A stretch of 46,159 nucleotides of DNA from a bacterium (GTDB taxonomy: Bacteria > Bacillota > Clostridia > Lachnospirales > Lachnospiraceae), in NCBI GenBank assembly GCA_029227655.1, contig JAQYAI010000142.1, positions 1-46,159 of the forward strand, in the 5' to 3' direction. Within the stretch, counting starts at the first letter, position 1. Each line of letters begins with the position of its first letter. Shown piece after piece: positions 1 to 9,153 of this stretch. Below the pieces are notes generated by a model. The model was not told where the DNA came from, did not search any database, and was given only the letters and a program-made list of their open reading frames with translations. A program made the position numbers and the translations under genes.

Positions 1-1761
1 CCGGTCATTCCCTGGGACGTCCTGATTCATAAATTAAATCTGTCACTGCCCACGGTCCGGGCAATGGAGGAGGCCGGCATTCTGGAGATCCTTGCGGAGC
101 CGGATTACCGCAACCCTTACGAGAACCGGTTTGCCGGGGAACGCCGTCTTCAGCTGAATGAGGAACAGCAGCGGGTCGTGGATGGGATCCGGAGCGGATG
201 GGCGCAGGGGGATACCCGCCCCAGCCTGATTTACGGAATCACCGGGAGCGGAAAGACAGAAACCTATATGGAACTGATTGAGGGAGTGATCCGGGAGGGG
301 AGTCAGGCGATCGTCCTGATCCCGGAGATTGCGCTGACCTATCAGACGGTGATGCGGTTCTACCGGAAGTTTGGAGACCGGGTTTCGATCATGAATTCCA
401 GACTTTCAGCGGGAGAGCGTTATGACCAGATGATGCGTGCCAAAGAGGGAAAGCTGGATGTGATGATCGGGCCAAGATCAGCATTATTTACTCCATTTCC
501 TGATCTGGGGCTGATCGTCATCGATGAAGAACATGAATCGGCTTATAAGAGCGAACAGGTGCCAAGATATCATGCCAGAGAGACGGCAATCGAGCGTGCA
601 AGGCTGGAACATGCCAGTGTGGTCCTTGGCTCAGCGACCCCTTCCATGGAGGCATTTTACCGGTGTGAGAAGGGCGAATACCGGTTGTTAAAATTAGAAA
701 GACGTGTCACCAATAGGCAGCTTCCAAGCGTTTATATAGCAGATATGCGCGAAGAATTGAAAAATGGAAATAAGTCCATCTTGAGTGACCGTCTGAAAAT
801 GCTCATGGAACAGCGATTGGATGAGAAGCAGCAGATCATGTTATTCCTTAACCGGAGGGGGTATGCAGGATTCCTTTCTTGCAGGTCCTGCGGATATGTA
901 GTAAAATGTCCTCATTGCGATGTTTCCTTATCTTCGCATAAGAATGGAAAAATGATCTGCCACTATTGTGGTTATGAAGAGCCGCAAGTGACGGTCTGCC
1001 CGGTCTGTGGTTCCAGACATATTGGAGGATTTCGGGCCGGCACACAGCAGATCGAAGAACTGGTGAAGAAAGAATTTCCAAAAGCGCGGGTGCTCCGCAT
1101 GGATCTGGATACCACCCGTTCTAAAGAAGGGCATGAGAAAATCCTGTCTGCCTTTGCAAATGAAGAAGCGGATATTCTGGTGGGCACCCAGATGATCGTA
1201 AAGGGGCATGATTTTCCAAATGTGACACTGGTGGGAATTCTGGCAGCAGATATGTCTTTATATGCAGATGATTACCGTTCGGCAGAGCGCACGTTTGAAC
1301 TTCTGACGCAGGCGGCCGGAAGGGCTGGCAGAGGCCGCGCTCACGGTGAGGTGGTAATTCAGACGTATAATCCAGAGCATTACAGTATACAGATGGCAGC
1401 CACGCAGGATTATGAACGGTTCTATGAAGAAGAGATGAACTATCGGGAACTGATGGGGTATCCGCCGGCGCAACAGATGATGGCAGTGCTGGTCTCAGGA
1501 GCAGATGAGAAGATGTTGGAGACGGGCATGTATTATTTGAAAGAATATATGGAGAGGCTTGCGAGAACAAGAGAACTTCGGATTGTTGGTCCGACAAGTC
1601 CACATATTGGGAAAATCAAGGATATTTATTATCGCATGCTATATGTTAAATCGGAATCCTATGCTGTGTTGGTTGATGTGAAAGACCGGACAGAGCAGTA
1701 TATAGAACTGAACCCGGGGTTTTCGAAAATGAAGATACAGTTTGATTTTAATCCGGAATAG
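1..1761 (+). CDS. priA: Primosomal replication-restart helicase PriA (5' end outside window)
   Basis: PriA is the 3'-5' DNA helicase that restarts stalled replication forks and reloads the replisome. The frame is open from base 1, so the gene starts upstream and part of its N-terminal DNA-binding domain is missing here; 586 residues are visible. I see a Walker A motif GITGSGKT (about 235-258), the Walker B/DEEH motif in VIDEEHESAYK, SAT-type motif III (GSATPS), and the eight-cysteine zinc-binding insertion beginning CRSCG and ending CPVCGS, followed by helicase motifs V/VI (GTQMIVKGHDFPNV, QAAGRAGRG). These make the assignment certain. It is the first visible gene of the conserved priA-def-fmt cluster. 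Nothing points to a frameshift. Ends at TAG 1759-1761. Confidence 0.97.
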   Translation, partial: PVIPWDVLIHKLNLSLPTVRAMEEAGILEILAEPDYRNPYENRFAGERRLQLNEEQQRVVDGIRSGWAQGDTRPSLIYGITGSGKTETYMELIEGVIREGSQAIVLIPEIALTYQTVMRFYRKFGDRVSIMNSRLSAGERYDQMMRAKEGKLDVMIGPRSALFTPFPDLGLIVIDEEHESAYKSEQVPRYHARETAIERARLEHASVVLGSATPSMEAFYRCEKGEYRLLKLERRVTNRQLPSVYIADMREELKNGNKSILSDRLKMLMEQRLDEKQQIMLFLNRRGYAGFLSCRSCGYVVKCPHCDVSLSSHKNGKMICHYCGYEEPQVTVCPVCGSRHIGGFRAGTQQIEELVKKEFPKARVLRMDLDTTRSKEGHEKILSAFANEEADILVGTQMIVKGHDFPNVTLVGILAADMSLYADDYRSAERTFELLTQAAGRAGRGRAHGEVVIQTYNPEHYSIQMAATQDYERFYEEEMNYRELMGYPPAQQMMAVLVSGADEKMLETGMYYLKEYMERLARTRELRIVGPTSPHIGKIKDIYYRMLYVKSESYAVLVDVKDRTEQYIELNPGFSKMKIQFDFNPE

Positions 1762-1762
1762 C

Positions 1763-1805
1763 GTCAATGGACAAGGGGCGACCGTGTTGTCGTTCGACCA
1801 TTGAC
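1763..1805. repeat. Inverted repeat just after the priA stop codon
   Basis: GTCAATGG (1763-1770) is a perfect inverted match to CCATTGAC (1798-1805). Inside it CGAC (1779-1782) can pair with GTCG (1789-1792), giving a two-tier hairpin. No run of T follows, so it does not look like an intrinsic terminator. It could be a small dispersed repeat or an RNA processing/stability element between priA and def. Confidence 0.6.
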
Positions 1806-1854
1806 ATTAAGGATTTTAGGAAATATTGTTTAGAAAAAATCAGGAGGAAAAGAA

Positions 1855-2325
1855 ATGGCAATCAGAGAAATCAGAGTCAAAGGTGATGACGTATTAACAA
1901 AGGTATGTAAGGAAGTGACCAAAATGACTCCTCGTACAGAAGAACTTATTGAAGATATGATTGAAACGATGTATGAAGCGAATGGTGTAGGCCTTGCCGC
2001 ACCACAGGTAGGCGTTCTGAAACGTATCGTCGTTATCGATGTGGGGGAAGGTCCGATCGTGATGATCAATCCGGTCATCCTGGAAACTAGTGGTTCACAG
2101 ACAGGGGACGAAGGGTGTCTTAGTGTTCCTGGGAAAGCGGGACAGGTGACTCGCCCGAACTATGTAAGAGCAAGTTTTTTAAATGAAGATATGGATGAAT
2201 GTATCATTGAAGGAGAAGAACTTCTTGCACGTGCCATCTGCCATGAAGTAGAGCATTTAGATGGACACTTATATACAGAAAAAGTCGAAGGCGCATTACA
2301 CGATGTGACTTATGATGAAGATTAG
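1855..2325 (+). CDS. def: Peptide deformylase
   Basis: This enzyme removes the formyl group from the initiator methionine of nascent proteins, using a metal ion. All three family motifs are present: GVGLAAPQ (residues 44-51), EGCLS (86-90, metal ligand Cys88) and HEVEH (130-134, with ligands His130 and His134 and catalytic Glu131). The third motif is usually HExDH; here the Asp is Glu, a conservative change. The length of 156 residues is normal for the family. An AGGAGG at 1842-1847 lies seven bases before the ATG. It is followed immediately by fmt, the enzyme that adds the formyl group, so the two opposing steps are co-transcribed. Confidence 0.97.
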   Translation: MAIREIRVKGDDVLTKVCKEVTKMTPRTEELIEDMIETMYEANGVGLAAPQVGVLKRIVVIDVGEGPIVMINPVILETSGSQTGDEGCLSVPGKAGQVTRPNYVRASFLNEDMDECIIEGEELLARAICHEVEHLDGHLYTEKVEGALHDVTYDED

Positions 2326-2335
2326 GAGGGACGTC

Positions 2336-3283
2336 ATGAAGGTTATTTTTATGGGGACACCGGAATTTTCGGTGGGCACACTTGCGGCTATTGTGGAAGC
2401 AGGTCATGAAGTGGTGTTGGCAGTGACGCAGCCTGACAAGCCAAAGGGACGTGGAAAAGAGATGCAGTACACACCTGTGAAAGAATATGCATTAGAACAT
2501 GGAATTCCGGTCTATCAGCCACAAAAAGTGAGAAGACCAGAATGCATCGAAGAATTGAAGAAATATAAAGCGGACGTCTGCGTTGTCGTTGCATTTGGAC
2601 AGATTCTTCCAAAAGAAATTCTGGAAATGACACCGTATGGATGCATTAACGTTCATGCCTCGCTTCTTCCAAAATACAGAGGGGCAGCTCCGATTCAGTG
2701 GGCGGTTATCAATGGAGAAACTGTTTCCGGGGTAACGACCATGCAGATGGATGAAGGTCTGGATACGGGCGATATGTTAGAGAAGATTGAAATTCCACTG
2801 AGTGAAAAAGTGACTGGCGGAGAGCTCCATGATCTTCTGGCCGAGGCCGGGGCAAAACTTTGTGTACAGACTTTATCCAAGCTTGGAACAGGTGAGCTCC
2901 ATCCTCAGAAGCAGGGAGAGACGACAACAGAATATGCAAGAATGTTAGATAAGAAATTAGGAGAGATCGACTGGAGCCGTTCAGCGGTGGAAATCGAACG
3001 TCTGATTCGAGGATTAAATCCATGGCCAAGTGCATACACTACATGGAAAGGTAAGACAATGAAGATCTGGGAAGCAGATGTCGTTGATAAAACGACAGAT
3101 GCAGCACCGGGTACGATTGTAGAAGTGACAAAACAGGCATTTTTTGTACAGACAGGAGATGGCCTTCTACGTGTTAATGCGATTCAGATTCCAGGGAAAA
3201 AGCGTATGGAAACGGATGCATTTCTGAGAGGTTATCCAATGGAAAAAGGAGAAGTGTTAAATGTATTATCCGATGTATTATGA
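2336..3283 (+). CDS. fmt: Methionyl-tRNA formyltransferase
   Basis: Fmt formylates initiator Met-tRNA using 10-formyltetrahydrofolate. The N-terminal formyltransferase fold shows the catalytic triad Asn105, His107 (in NVHASLLPKYRG) and Asp143 (in DEGLDTGDM), and the C-terminal OB-like tRNA-binding domain follows (315 residues in all). I chose the ATG at 2336 because AGGAGG at 2324-2329 sits six bases before it and the protein then begins MKVIFMGTPEF, as is typical; an in-frame ATG at 2312 lies inside def and has no ribosome site. The start region follows the def stop by 10 bases. The last 23 bases overlap the next gene. Confidence 0.97.
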   Translation: MKVIFMGTPEFSVGTLAAIVEAGHEVVLAVTQPDKPKGRGKEMQYTPVKEYALEHGIPVYQPQKVRRPECIEELKKYKADVCVVVAFGQILPKEILEMTPYGCINVHASLLPKYRGAAPIQWAVINGETVSGVTTMQMDEGLDTGDMLEKIEIPLSEKVTGGELHDLLAEAGAKLCVQTLSKLGTGELHPQKQGETTTEYARMLDKKLGEIDWSRSAVEIERLIRGLNPWPSAYTTWKGKTMKIWEADVVDKTTDAAPGTIVEVTKQAFFVQTGDGLLRVNAIQIPGKKRMETDAFLRGYPMEKGEVLNVLSDVL

Positions 3284-3965
3284 TCCAACATATATTCTTA
3301 TTATTATAGGAATGCTACTTTCGATGATTGCTTCATCGAGAGTAAAAACAACTTATGCAAAATATAACAGAGTGAGAAACCATGCCGGAGTGACCGGACA
3401 GATGGCAGCACAGCAGATCTTAAGACAGGCTGGGATTTATGATGTACAGGTTCAGCGTGTTTCTGGGGAACTTACCGACCATTATGATCCAAGGAATAAG
3501 GTGCTTCGTCTTTCGGATGCGACGTATGGTTCTACTTCAGTGGCAGCACTTGGCGTAGCAGCGCACGAATGTGGGCATGCGATTCAGCATGCGACCAATT
3601 ATCTGCCACTTTCTATCCGCGGAGCACTGGTACCAGTGGCAAATTTTGGAGCACAGATTTCGTGGCCGCTTATTCTAATCGGGCTTTTCATGCGGGGAGA
3701 TATGTCTGCATTTCTGATCAATGCAGGAATTATTTTATTTATATTTGCAGTGGCATTCCAGATCGTGACACTTCCGGTAGAATTTAATGCTTCTTCGAGA
3801 GCGCTTCGTATCCTGAAAGGTTCCGGGCTTCTTTATGAGGAAGAAGTTGGACAGGCAAGAAAGGTACTTGGCGCAGCAGCACTTACTTATGTGGCGGGCG
3901 CAGCGTCAGCGATTCTGCAGTTATTGCGTCTGCTCATTCTTACAAGAGGAAGAAGAGATGATTAA
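3261..3965 (+). CDS. YugP-type membrane zinc metallopeptidase
   Basis: A 234-residue membrane protein of the neutral zinc metallopeptidase family represented by Bacillus YugP (PF04298). The zinc-binding motif is HECGH (His102, Glu103, His106). Hydrophobic segments lie near residues 9-24, about 121-140, 147-170 and 204-226, so the active site is probably membrane-associated. The natural substrate of the family is not known. The ATG at 3261 lies inside the end of fmt and has AGGAG at 3247-3251; an in-frame ATG at 3273 is an alternative. It is wedged into the fmt-rsmB junction, a position I associate with Clostridia, and overlaps rsmB by eight bases, so it is translationally coupled to both neighbours. 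Confidence 0.9.
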   Translation: MYYPMYYDPTYILIIIGMLLSMIASSRVKTTYAKYNRVRNHAGVTGQMAAQQILRQAGIYDVQVQRVSGELTDHYDPRNKVLRLSDATYGSTSVAALGVAAHECGHAIQHATNYLPLSIRGALVPVANFGAQISWPLILIGLFMRGDMSAFLINAGIILFIFAVAFQIVTLPVEFNASSRALRILKGSGLLYEEEVGQARKVLGAAALTYVAGAASAILQLLRLLILTRGRRDD

Positions 3966-5259
3966 GGAGATGAATGTGAGAGAACTTGCCCTTGAAGTTC
4001 TGCTTGAAATAGAAAAAGGTGAAAAAAGTCACCTGATTCTTCGGAGTGTATTGGAAAAATACCAGTATCTTACGAAACAGGAACGTGCGTTCTTAACACG
4101 TGTCACCGAGGGAACGGTAGAGCGAAGGCTGGAACTGGATTATATCATCAATCAGTATTCGAAAGTAAAGGTGAAGAAGATGAAACCGGTGATCCGCAAT
4201 CTTCTTCGCCTTGCGGTATATCAGATGAAATATATGGACAATGTTCCAGATTCTGCAGCATGCAATGAGGCGGTAAAGCTAGCGGTGAAAAGGGGATTCG
4301 GGAATCTGAGAGGATTCGTAAATGGAGTTCTCCGCAATATTGCGAGAAATCTGGATCACATAGAATATCCGGAAAAGGAACAGACGATACCATACCTTTC
4401 GGTTATGTATTCTATGCCAGAATGGATCGTGAAAATGTGGGTGTCTGATTACGGGAGAGAAAAGACAGAAGAAATCCTGCAGAATTTTTACATTGAGCGG
4501 CCGACAACGATTCGTATAAATGAAAATCAGATCAGTAAAATGGCACTTATAGACAAGCTGGAAAGGGAAGGAGTAAAAGTGGAAGAACATCCATTTTTAC
4601 AGTCGGCACTTCTGATTTCTAATTACGATTATCTAGGTGCGCTGGATAGTTTCCTGGAGGGAGATTTTCAAGTACAGGACGCTGCCTCTATTCAGGTGGC
4701 AGAGAGTGCAGGAATCAAGGAAGACGATTATATCATTGATGTCTGCGCGGCACCGGGAGGAAAAGCACTTCACGCGGCACAGATTTTAAATGGCACCGGA
4801 TTTGTGGAGGCCAGAGACCTGACTGAATACAAAGTGTCACTGATTCGGGAAAATATCTGGAGAATGGGATTTACGAATATAGAAGCTGTGCAGCAGGATG
4901 CAACTATTTATGATGAAGCATCTGAAGCAAAAGCGGATGTTATAATTGCGGATCTTCCTTGTTCGGGACTGGGGGTTCTTGCAAAGAAGACAGATTTGAA
5001 ATATAAGATGACACCAGAGACAGAAAAAGAGGTGGCGGAACTTCAGAGACAAATTTTAAAGACCGTACACCGATATGTAAAGCCTGGTGGAACACTGATT
5101 TACAGTACATGTACGATCTGTAAGTCAGAGAATGAAGAAAATGCAAAGTGGTTTGTGGAAAACCATCCGCAATTCGAACTTAGATGGGAAAAACAGATTT
5201 TCCCGGGACGCGAGACGGATGGATTTTACATTGCAAAATTTATTCGAAGGAGTTTGTAG
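3958..5259 (+). CDS. rsmB: 16S rRNA (cytosine-967-C5) methyltransferase RsmB
   Basis: RsmB methylates C967 of 16S rRNA using S-adenosylmethionine. Residues 1-140 form a NusB-like RNA-binding domain and residues from about 150 on form the Rossmann methyltransferase. The AdoMet loop DVCAAPGGKA (261-270), the ADLPCSGLG motif with Cys335 and the YSTCT motif with the second active-site Cys385 are all present. The product is 433 residues, a normal length. I chose ATG 3958, preceded by a GA-rich Shine-Dalgarno near 3945-3950 and overlapping the previous gene as ATGATTAA; longer upstream frames run antiphase through the peptidase gene. An ATG at 3970 has its ribosome site with no spacing and is less likely. 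Confidence 0.96.
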   Translation: MIKEMNVRELALEVLLEIEKGEKSHLILRSVLEKYQYLTKQERAFLTRVTEGTVERRLELDYIINQYSKVKVKKMKPVIRNLLRLAVYQMKYMDNVPDSAACNEAVKLAVKRGFGNLRGFVNGVLRNIARNLDHIEYPEKEQTIPYLSVMYSMPEWIVKMWVSDYGREKTEEILQNFYIERPTTIRINENQISKMALIDKLEREGVKVEEHPFLQSALLISNYDYLGALDSFLEGDFQVQDAASIQVAESAGIKEDDYIIDVCAAPGGKALHAAQILNGTGFVEARDLTEYKVSLIRENIWRMGFTNIEAVQQDATIYDEASEAKADVIIADLPCSGLGVLAKKTDLKYKMTPETEKEVAELQRQILKTVHRYVKPGGTLIYSTCTICKSENEENAKWFVENHPQFELRWEKQIFPGRETDGFYIAKFIRRSL

Positions 5260-5266
5260 CAGAGAC

Positions 5267-6304
5267 ATGGAAAAGAAAGATATTGCCTCATATTCTTTTG
5301 AAGAACTGAAAATGGAGATGGAAAGGATCGGAGAAAAAGCGTTCCGTGCGAAGCAGATCTATGAATGGCTTCACAAGAAATTAGTGGATGATTTTTCGGA
5401 AATGAGTAATCTTTCCAAGACGCTCAGAGAAAAACTGGATGCGGAATATGAAATTCGGAAGGTGGAGATGGTCACACGTCAGATTTCCAAGATGGATGGG
5501 ACAAATAAATTTCTCTTTTGTCTGAATGATGGGAATATGGTAGAGAGTGTTCTGATGAAATACAAGCACGGGAATTCTGTGTGTATTTCTTCCCAGGTGG
5601 GATGCCGTATGGGATGCCGGTTCTGTGCATCCACACTGGACGGGCTGGAACGTAATCTGACTCCGTCAGAAATGCTGCGTCAGATTTACCAGATTCAGAA
5701 GATCAGTGGGGAGCGTGTTTCTAATATTGTGATCATGGGAACCGGGGAGCCACTGGATAATTATGACAATTTCCTCAAGTTCATACATATGATCAGTGAT
5801 GAGCATGGACTGAATATCAGTCAGAGAAATATTACCGCTTCGACCTGTGGAATTGTGCCGAATATCCGCAGACTTGCAGAAGAAAAACTTCAGATCACAC
5901 TGGCACTTTCGCTGCATGGGTCGAATCAGGAAAAGCGAAAATCTCTGATGCCGGTGGCAAATAAATACCACCTTCCGGAAGTCCTGGAAGCATGTGACTA
6001 TTATTTTGAAAAGACAGGACGAAGAATTACGTTTGAATATAGTCTGGTGCATGGTGTCAATGACACGAAGGAGGATGCAGCCGAGCTGATCGAAATTCTG
6101 AAATCAAGGAACTGTCATTTGAACTTGATTCCGGTCAATCCGATCAAAGAAAGAGACTACCAGAAACCGGACAAAAAAAGTGCTGAGAATTTCAAAAATA
6201 AACTTGAAAAAAACGGCATAAATGTTACTATTAGAAGAGAAATGGGCTCAGATATTGACGGGGCCTGTGGACAGTTAAGACGGAAGTCGATGCAAGGAGT
6301 ATGA
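5267..6304 (+). CDS. rlmN: Dual-specificity rRNA/tRNA adenine-C2 methyltransferase RlmN
   Basis: RlmN is a radical-SAM enzyme that methylates A2503 of 23S rRNA and A37 of some tRNAs. The radical-SAM cluster ligands are in CRMGCRFC (Cys113, Cys117, Cys120), and the C-terminal cysteine that carries the methyl intermediate is in DGACGQLRRK. The 345-residue length is typical. The ATG at 5267 begins seven bases after the rsmB stop. Its nearest good Shine-Dalgarno (AAGGAG 5247-5252) lies 14 bases away, inside the end of rsmB, which is longer than usual and suggests reinitiation by ribosomes finishing rsmB. Confidence 0.96.
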   Translation: MEKKDIASYSFEELKMEMERIGEKAFRAKQIYEWLHKKLVDDFSEMSNLSKTLREKLDAEYEIRKVEMVTRQISKMDGTNKFLFCLNDGNMVESVLMKYKHGNSVCISSQVGCRMGCRFCASTLDGLERNLTPSEMLRQIYQIQKISGERVSNIVIMGTGEPLDNYDNFLKFIHMISDEHGLNISQRNITASTCGIVPNIRRLAEEKLQITLALSLHGSNQEKRKSLMPVANKYHLPEVLEACDYYFEKTGRRITFEYSLVHGVNDTKEDAAELIEILKSRNCHLNLIPVNPIKERDYQKPDKKSAENFKNKLEKNGINVTIRREMGSDIDGACGQLRRKSMQGV

Positions 6305-6307
6305 TTT

Positions 6308-7051
6308 ATGAAAGTATTTTCCATAACAGATGTAGGAAGAATCCGCCAGATGAATCAGGATTATGTATTTGCAACAGATGAACCGCTTGGTTCTCTTCCA
6401 AATCTGCTTGTTGTAGCAGATGGTATGGGAGGTCATAAGGCAGGGGATTTCGCATCCAAATTCACCGTTGAGACGCTGAAAGAAGAACTGAAGCTTTCCT
6501 TAAATGAAGGCCCGAAGGAGGTTCTGATGGATGCAGTCCAGGTAGTGAATCACAAATTAATTCAGACAGCAGAAACAGATATTAAGCTCGATGGAATGGG
6601 AACCACTCTCGTGGCGGCGACAGTCATTGATCATACATTATATTTTATCAATGTTGGTGACAGCCGTCTGTATTTGATCAACAAGGACATTAAGCAGATT
6701 TCCAGAGATCATTCATTGGTAGAGGAAATGCTAAGACTTGGTGGAATCAGTGAAGAAGAGGCAAAGAACCATCCTGATAAGAATATCATAACAAGAGCCA
6801 TTGGGGTAAAAGAGAATGTAGAGGCTGATTTTTATGAATTCGCGCTGAAGAAGGGCGATGTCATTTTGATGTGTACGGATGGTCTGTGCAATATGGTCAG
6901 CGAAGATGAAATTTTTGCGATTGTGAAAGGTGCAAGAGATATAGTAGAAGCAGGTCAGTTACTGATCAATCGTGCAAATGAAAATGGTGGGAAAGATAAT
7001 ATCGGAATTGTTCTCGCACAGCCATTTTCAGATGAGGTGAGTATATGGTAA
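6308..7051 (+). CDS. prpC: PP2C-family Ser/Thr protein phosphatase PrpC (Stp)
   Basis: A cytoplasmic metal-dependent phosphatase that reverses phosphorylation by the neighbouring kinase PrkC. The PPM/PP2C motifs appear in order: the R-x-x-NQD start region (RIRQMNQD), VADGMGGHKAGD with metal-binding Asp, GMGTT, VGDSRLYL, DHSLVEE, ITRAIG, CTDGL and the closing GGKDNIG. The product has 247 residues, as expected. AAGGAG at 6294-6299 supports the ATG at 6308. The last seven bases overlap prkC, the classic phosphatase-kinase coupling seen across Firmicutes. Confidence 0.96.
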   Translation: MKVFSITDVGRIRQMNQDYVFATDEPLGSLPNLLVVADGMGGHKAGDFASKFTVETLKEELKLSLNEGPKEVLMDAVQVVNHKLIQTAETDIKLDGMGTTLVAATVIDHTLYFINVGDSRLYLINKDIKQISRDHSLVEEMLRLGGISEEEAKNHPDKNIITRAIGVKENVEADFYEFALKKGDVILMCTDGLCNMVSEDEIFAIVKGARDIVEAGQLLINRANENGGKDNIGIVLAQPFSDEVSIW

Positions 7052-9132
7052 AAGGTGATATCGTTTTAAATAATCGATACGTGGTACTGAGCAAGCTTGG
7101 TGCAGGTGGAATGGCAGATGTGTACAAGGGGAGAGATTCCATGCTGAACCGGTTTGTGGCTATTAAGGTCCTCAAAAAAGAGTATCGTGAAAATGCAGAT
7201 TTTGTGAAGAAATTTATTTCAGAAGCTCAGGCGGCTGCAGGGCTGATGAATCCGAATATTGTAAATGTCTATGATGTCGGTGAAGACAGAGGTCTTTATT
7301 ACATGGTCATGGAACTGGTGGAAGGGATTACATTAAAAGAATATATCCAGAAAAAGGGGAAGCTGTCTACAAGAGAAGTGCTGAGTATCGCTATTCAGAT
7401 GTGTACTGGTGTAGAAGCTGCTCATAAGAATAATATTATTCACAGAGATATCAAACCGCAGAATATAATGATTTCCACCGAAGGAAAGGTAAAAGTTACA
7501 GATTTTGGTATTGCAAGAGCGGTAGACTCAAATACAGTCAGCTCAAGTGCGATGGGATCTGTACATTATGTATCGCCGGAACAGGCGAGAGGTGGATATT
7601 GTGATGTCAAGAGTGATATCTATTCTGTAGGTATTACTATGTATGAGATGGTGACCGGAAGAGTGCCATTTGATGGGGATTCCACGGTAAGTGTTGCAAT
7701 GAAGCATTTACAGGAAAATATCGTTCCGCCATCAGAATACGCTCCGGATATTACAAGAGCACTGGAAAGAATTATTTTAAAATGTACACAGAAGAGTCCG
7801 GAACGGCGTTATGCTTCAACGGCACTTCTGATTCAAGACCTGAAAAGAGCACTCGTAGATCCATCAGGAGCTTTTGTAGAAATGACACCAATTCGGAATA
7901 TGGGAGATACGGTGATGATTTCATCGGATGAAATCGGGCGTGCCAGCCGTGGTCAGTCAAAATACAGCCGGTATGATGACGACGACTATGAAGAGGATGA
8001 CTACGAGGATGACGATTACGATGATGAAGAGGATGACGACGATTATGATGACAGAAAGAACAGCCGTAAGACAGGTCAGACTTCATCAAGTGAGAAGCGT
8101 AAAGGAAAAGCTGATGAGGTAAATCCTCAGATGAATAAGATGATGAAGATTCTTACTGGTGTTGCTGCTGCAATTGTAGTCCTGATCATTGCCTTAGTTA
8201 TCGGAAATGCTGTCGGAGTATTTAAGTTCGGCAAAACAGATGTGGTCGAACAGAATGAAGAAGTAGCCGATATTGAGGTTCCTAATCTACTTGGGCAGAC
8301 AGAGGCAGTCGGGAAAGAGATGTGTGAAAAGAAAAACCTCGTTATGGTAGTCGCAAGCCAGAAACAATCTGACAAATACAAAGAGGGCCAGATTATGGAA
8401 CAGAGTATCAAACCCGGGGAGCTGGTAACCAAGAAGACAGAAATCCAGGTTGTGATCTGTTCCGGAGCGGAGGAAGTCACGATTCCAGATGTGGCCGGCG
8501 GCACAGAAGATGAAGCGACAAAAGCACTGAAAGATATAGGCTTCAAATCCACAAACATTGAGGTACAACTGGATTACAGTGATGAATATGAAAATGGTGA
8601 AGTAATCGGAACGAATCCACCTGTGGGAGAAAAGGTAACGGTTGACAGCAAGATAACGATCATTGTGAGCAAGGGTGCTGAGAAAGTGGAAGTTCCTGGA
8701 CTGGAAGGACTGACAGTCAGTGATGCACAGAAAGCACTTGCAGATAAAGGCCTGAAAGATGGTGGATATACAGAAGAATACAGTAATACGGTTGAAGCAG
8801 GAAAGGTCATCAGGCAGAATGTGAAAGCGGGAAAGAAGGTTGATTCTGGAACAAGTGTAAGCTATGTGGTAAGTAAAGGAAAAGAACCGGCGAAAACAGT
8901 TACAGTTCCTAATGCCATAGGAGATTCTCTTGCAAATGCTATTAAAGCATTGTCAAATAAGGGGCTGTACTATAAAGAAGTGCAGGCGGACAGTCCATCG
9001 CCATCTGGAATTGTTGTGGATATGGATCCAGGTGTTGGTGAATCGGTAGAGGTTGGAAGTACTATTACTCTTTATGTAAGTAACGGTTCTGGAGCATCAC
9101 CAGATAATCCGGATGATACAACAACCGAGTAG
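7045..9132 (+). CDS. prkC: PASTA-domain Ser/Thr protein kinase PrkC (Stk1/PknB type)
   Basis: A membrane Hanks-type kinase whose outer PASTA domains sense cell-wall muropeptides or lipid II and which controls growth and germination. The kinase domain spans about residues 10-275: glycine loop GAGGMADV, Lys41, catalytic HRDIKPQN (133-140), DFG (153-155) and SPEQARGG. A very acidic Asp/Glu/Tyr linker (310-336) and a basic, Ser-rich stretch lead to one membrane segment (369-391). Four PASTA repeats follow from about residue 410 to 690, and the tail is short. The acidic juxtamembrane linker is extreme but codes cleanly. The gene overlaps prpC and is followed closely by rsgA. Confidence 0.97.
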   Translation: MVKGDIVLNNRYVVLSKLGAGGMADVYKGRDSMLNRFVAIKVLKKEYRENADFVKKFISEAQAAAGLMNPNIVNVYDVGEDRGLYYMVMELVEGITLKEYIQKKGKLSTREVLSIAIQMCTGVEAAHKNNIIHRDIKPQNIMISTEGKVKVTDFGIARAVDSNTVSSSAMGSVHYVSPEQARGGYCDVKSDIYSVGITMYEMVTGRVPFDGDSTVSVAMKHLQENIVPPSEYAPDITRALERIILKCTQKSPERRYASTALLIQDLKRALVDPSGAFVEMTPIRNMGDTVMISSDEIGRASRGQSKYSRYDDDDYEEDDYEDDDYDDEEDDDDYDDRKNSRKTGQTSSSEKRKGKADEVNPQMNKMMKILTGVAAAIVVLIIALVIGNAVGVFKFGKTDVVEQNEEVADIEVPNLLGQTEAVGKEMCEKKNLVMVVASQKQSDKYKEGQIMEQSIKPGELVTKKTEIQVVICSGAEEVTIPDVAGGTEDEATKALKDIGFKSTNIEVQLDYSDEYENGEVIGTNPPVGEKVTVDSKITIIVSKGAEKVEVPGLEGLTVSDAQKALADKGLKDGGYTEEYSNTVEAGKVIRQNVKAGKKVDSGTSVSYVVSKGKEPAKTVTVPNAIGDSLANAIKALSNKGLYYKEVQADSPSPSGIVVDMDPGVGESVEVGSTITLYVSNGSGASPDNPDDTTTE

Positions 9133-9153
9133 GCATAATGAAGAAGGAAAAAT

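Noticed and set aside
1855..2325. Inactivation of peptide deformylase because HExDH reads HEVEH
   Set aside because: The catalytic Glu and all three metal ligands are kept; the Asp to Glu change is conservative.
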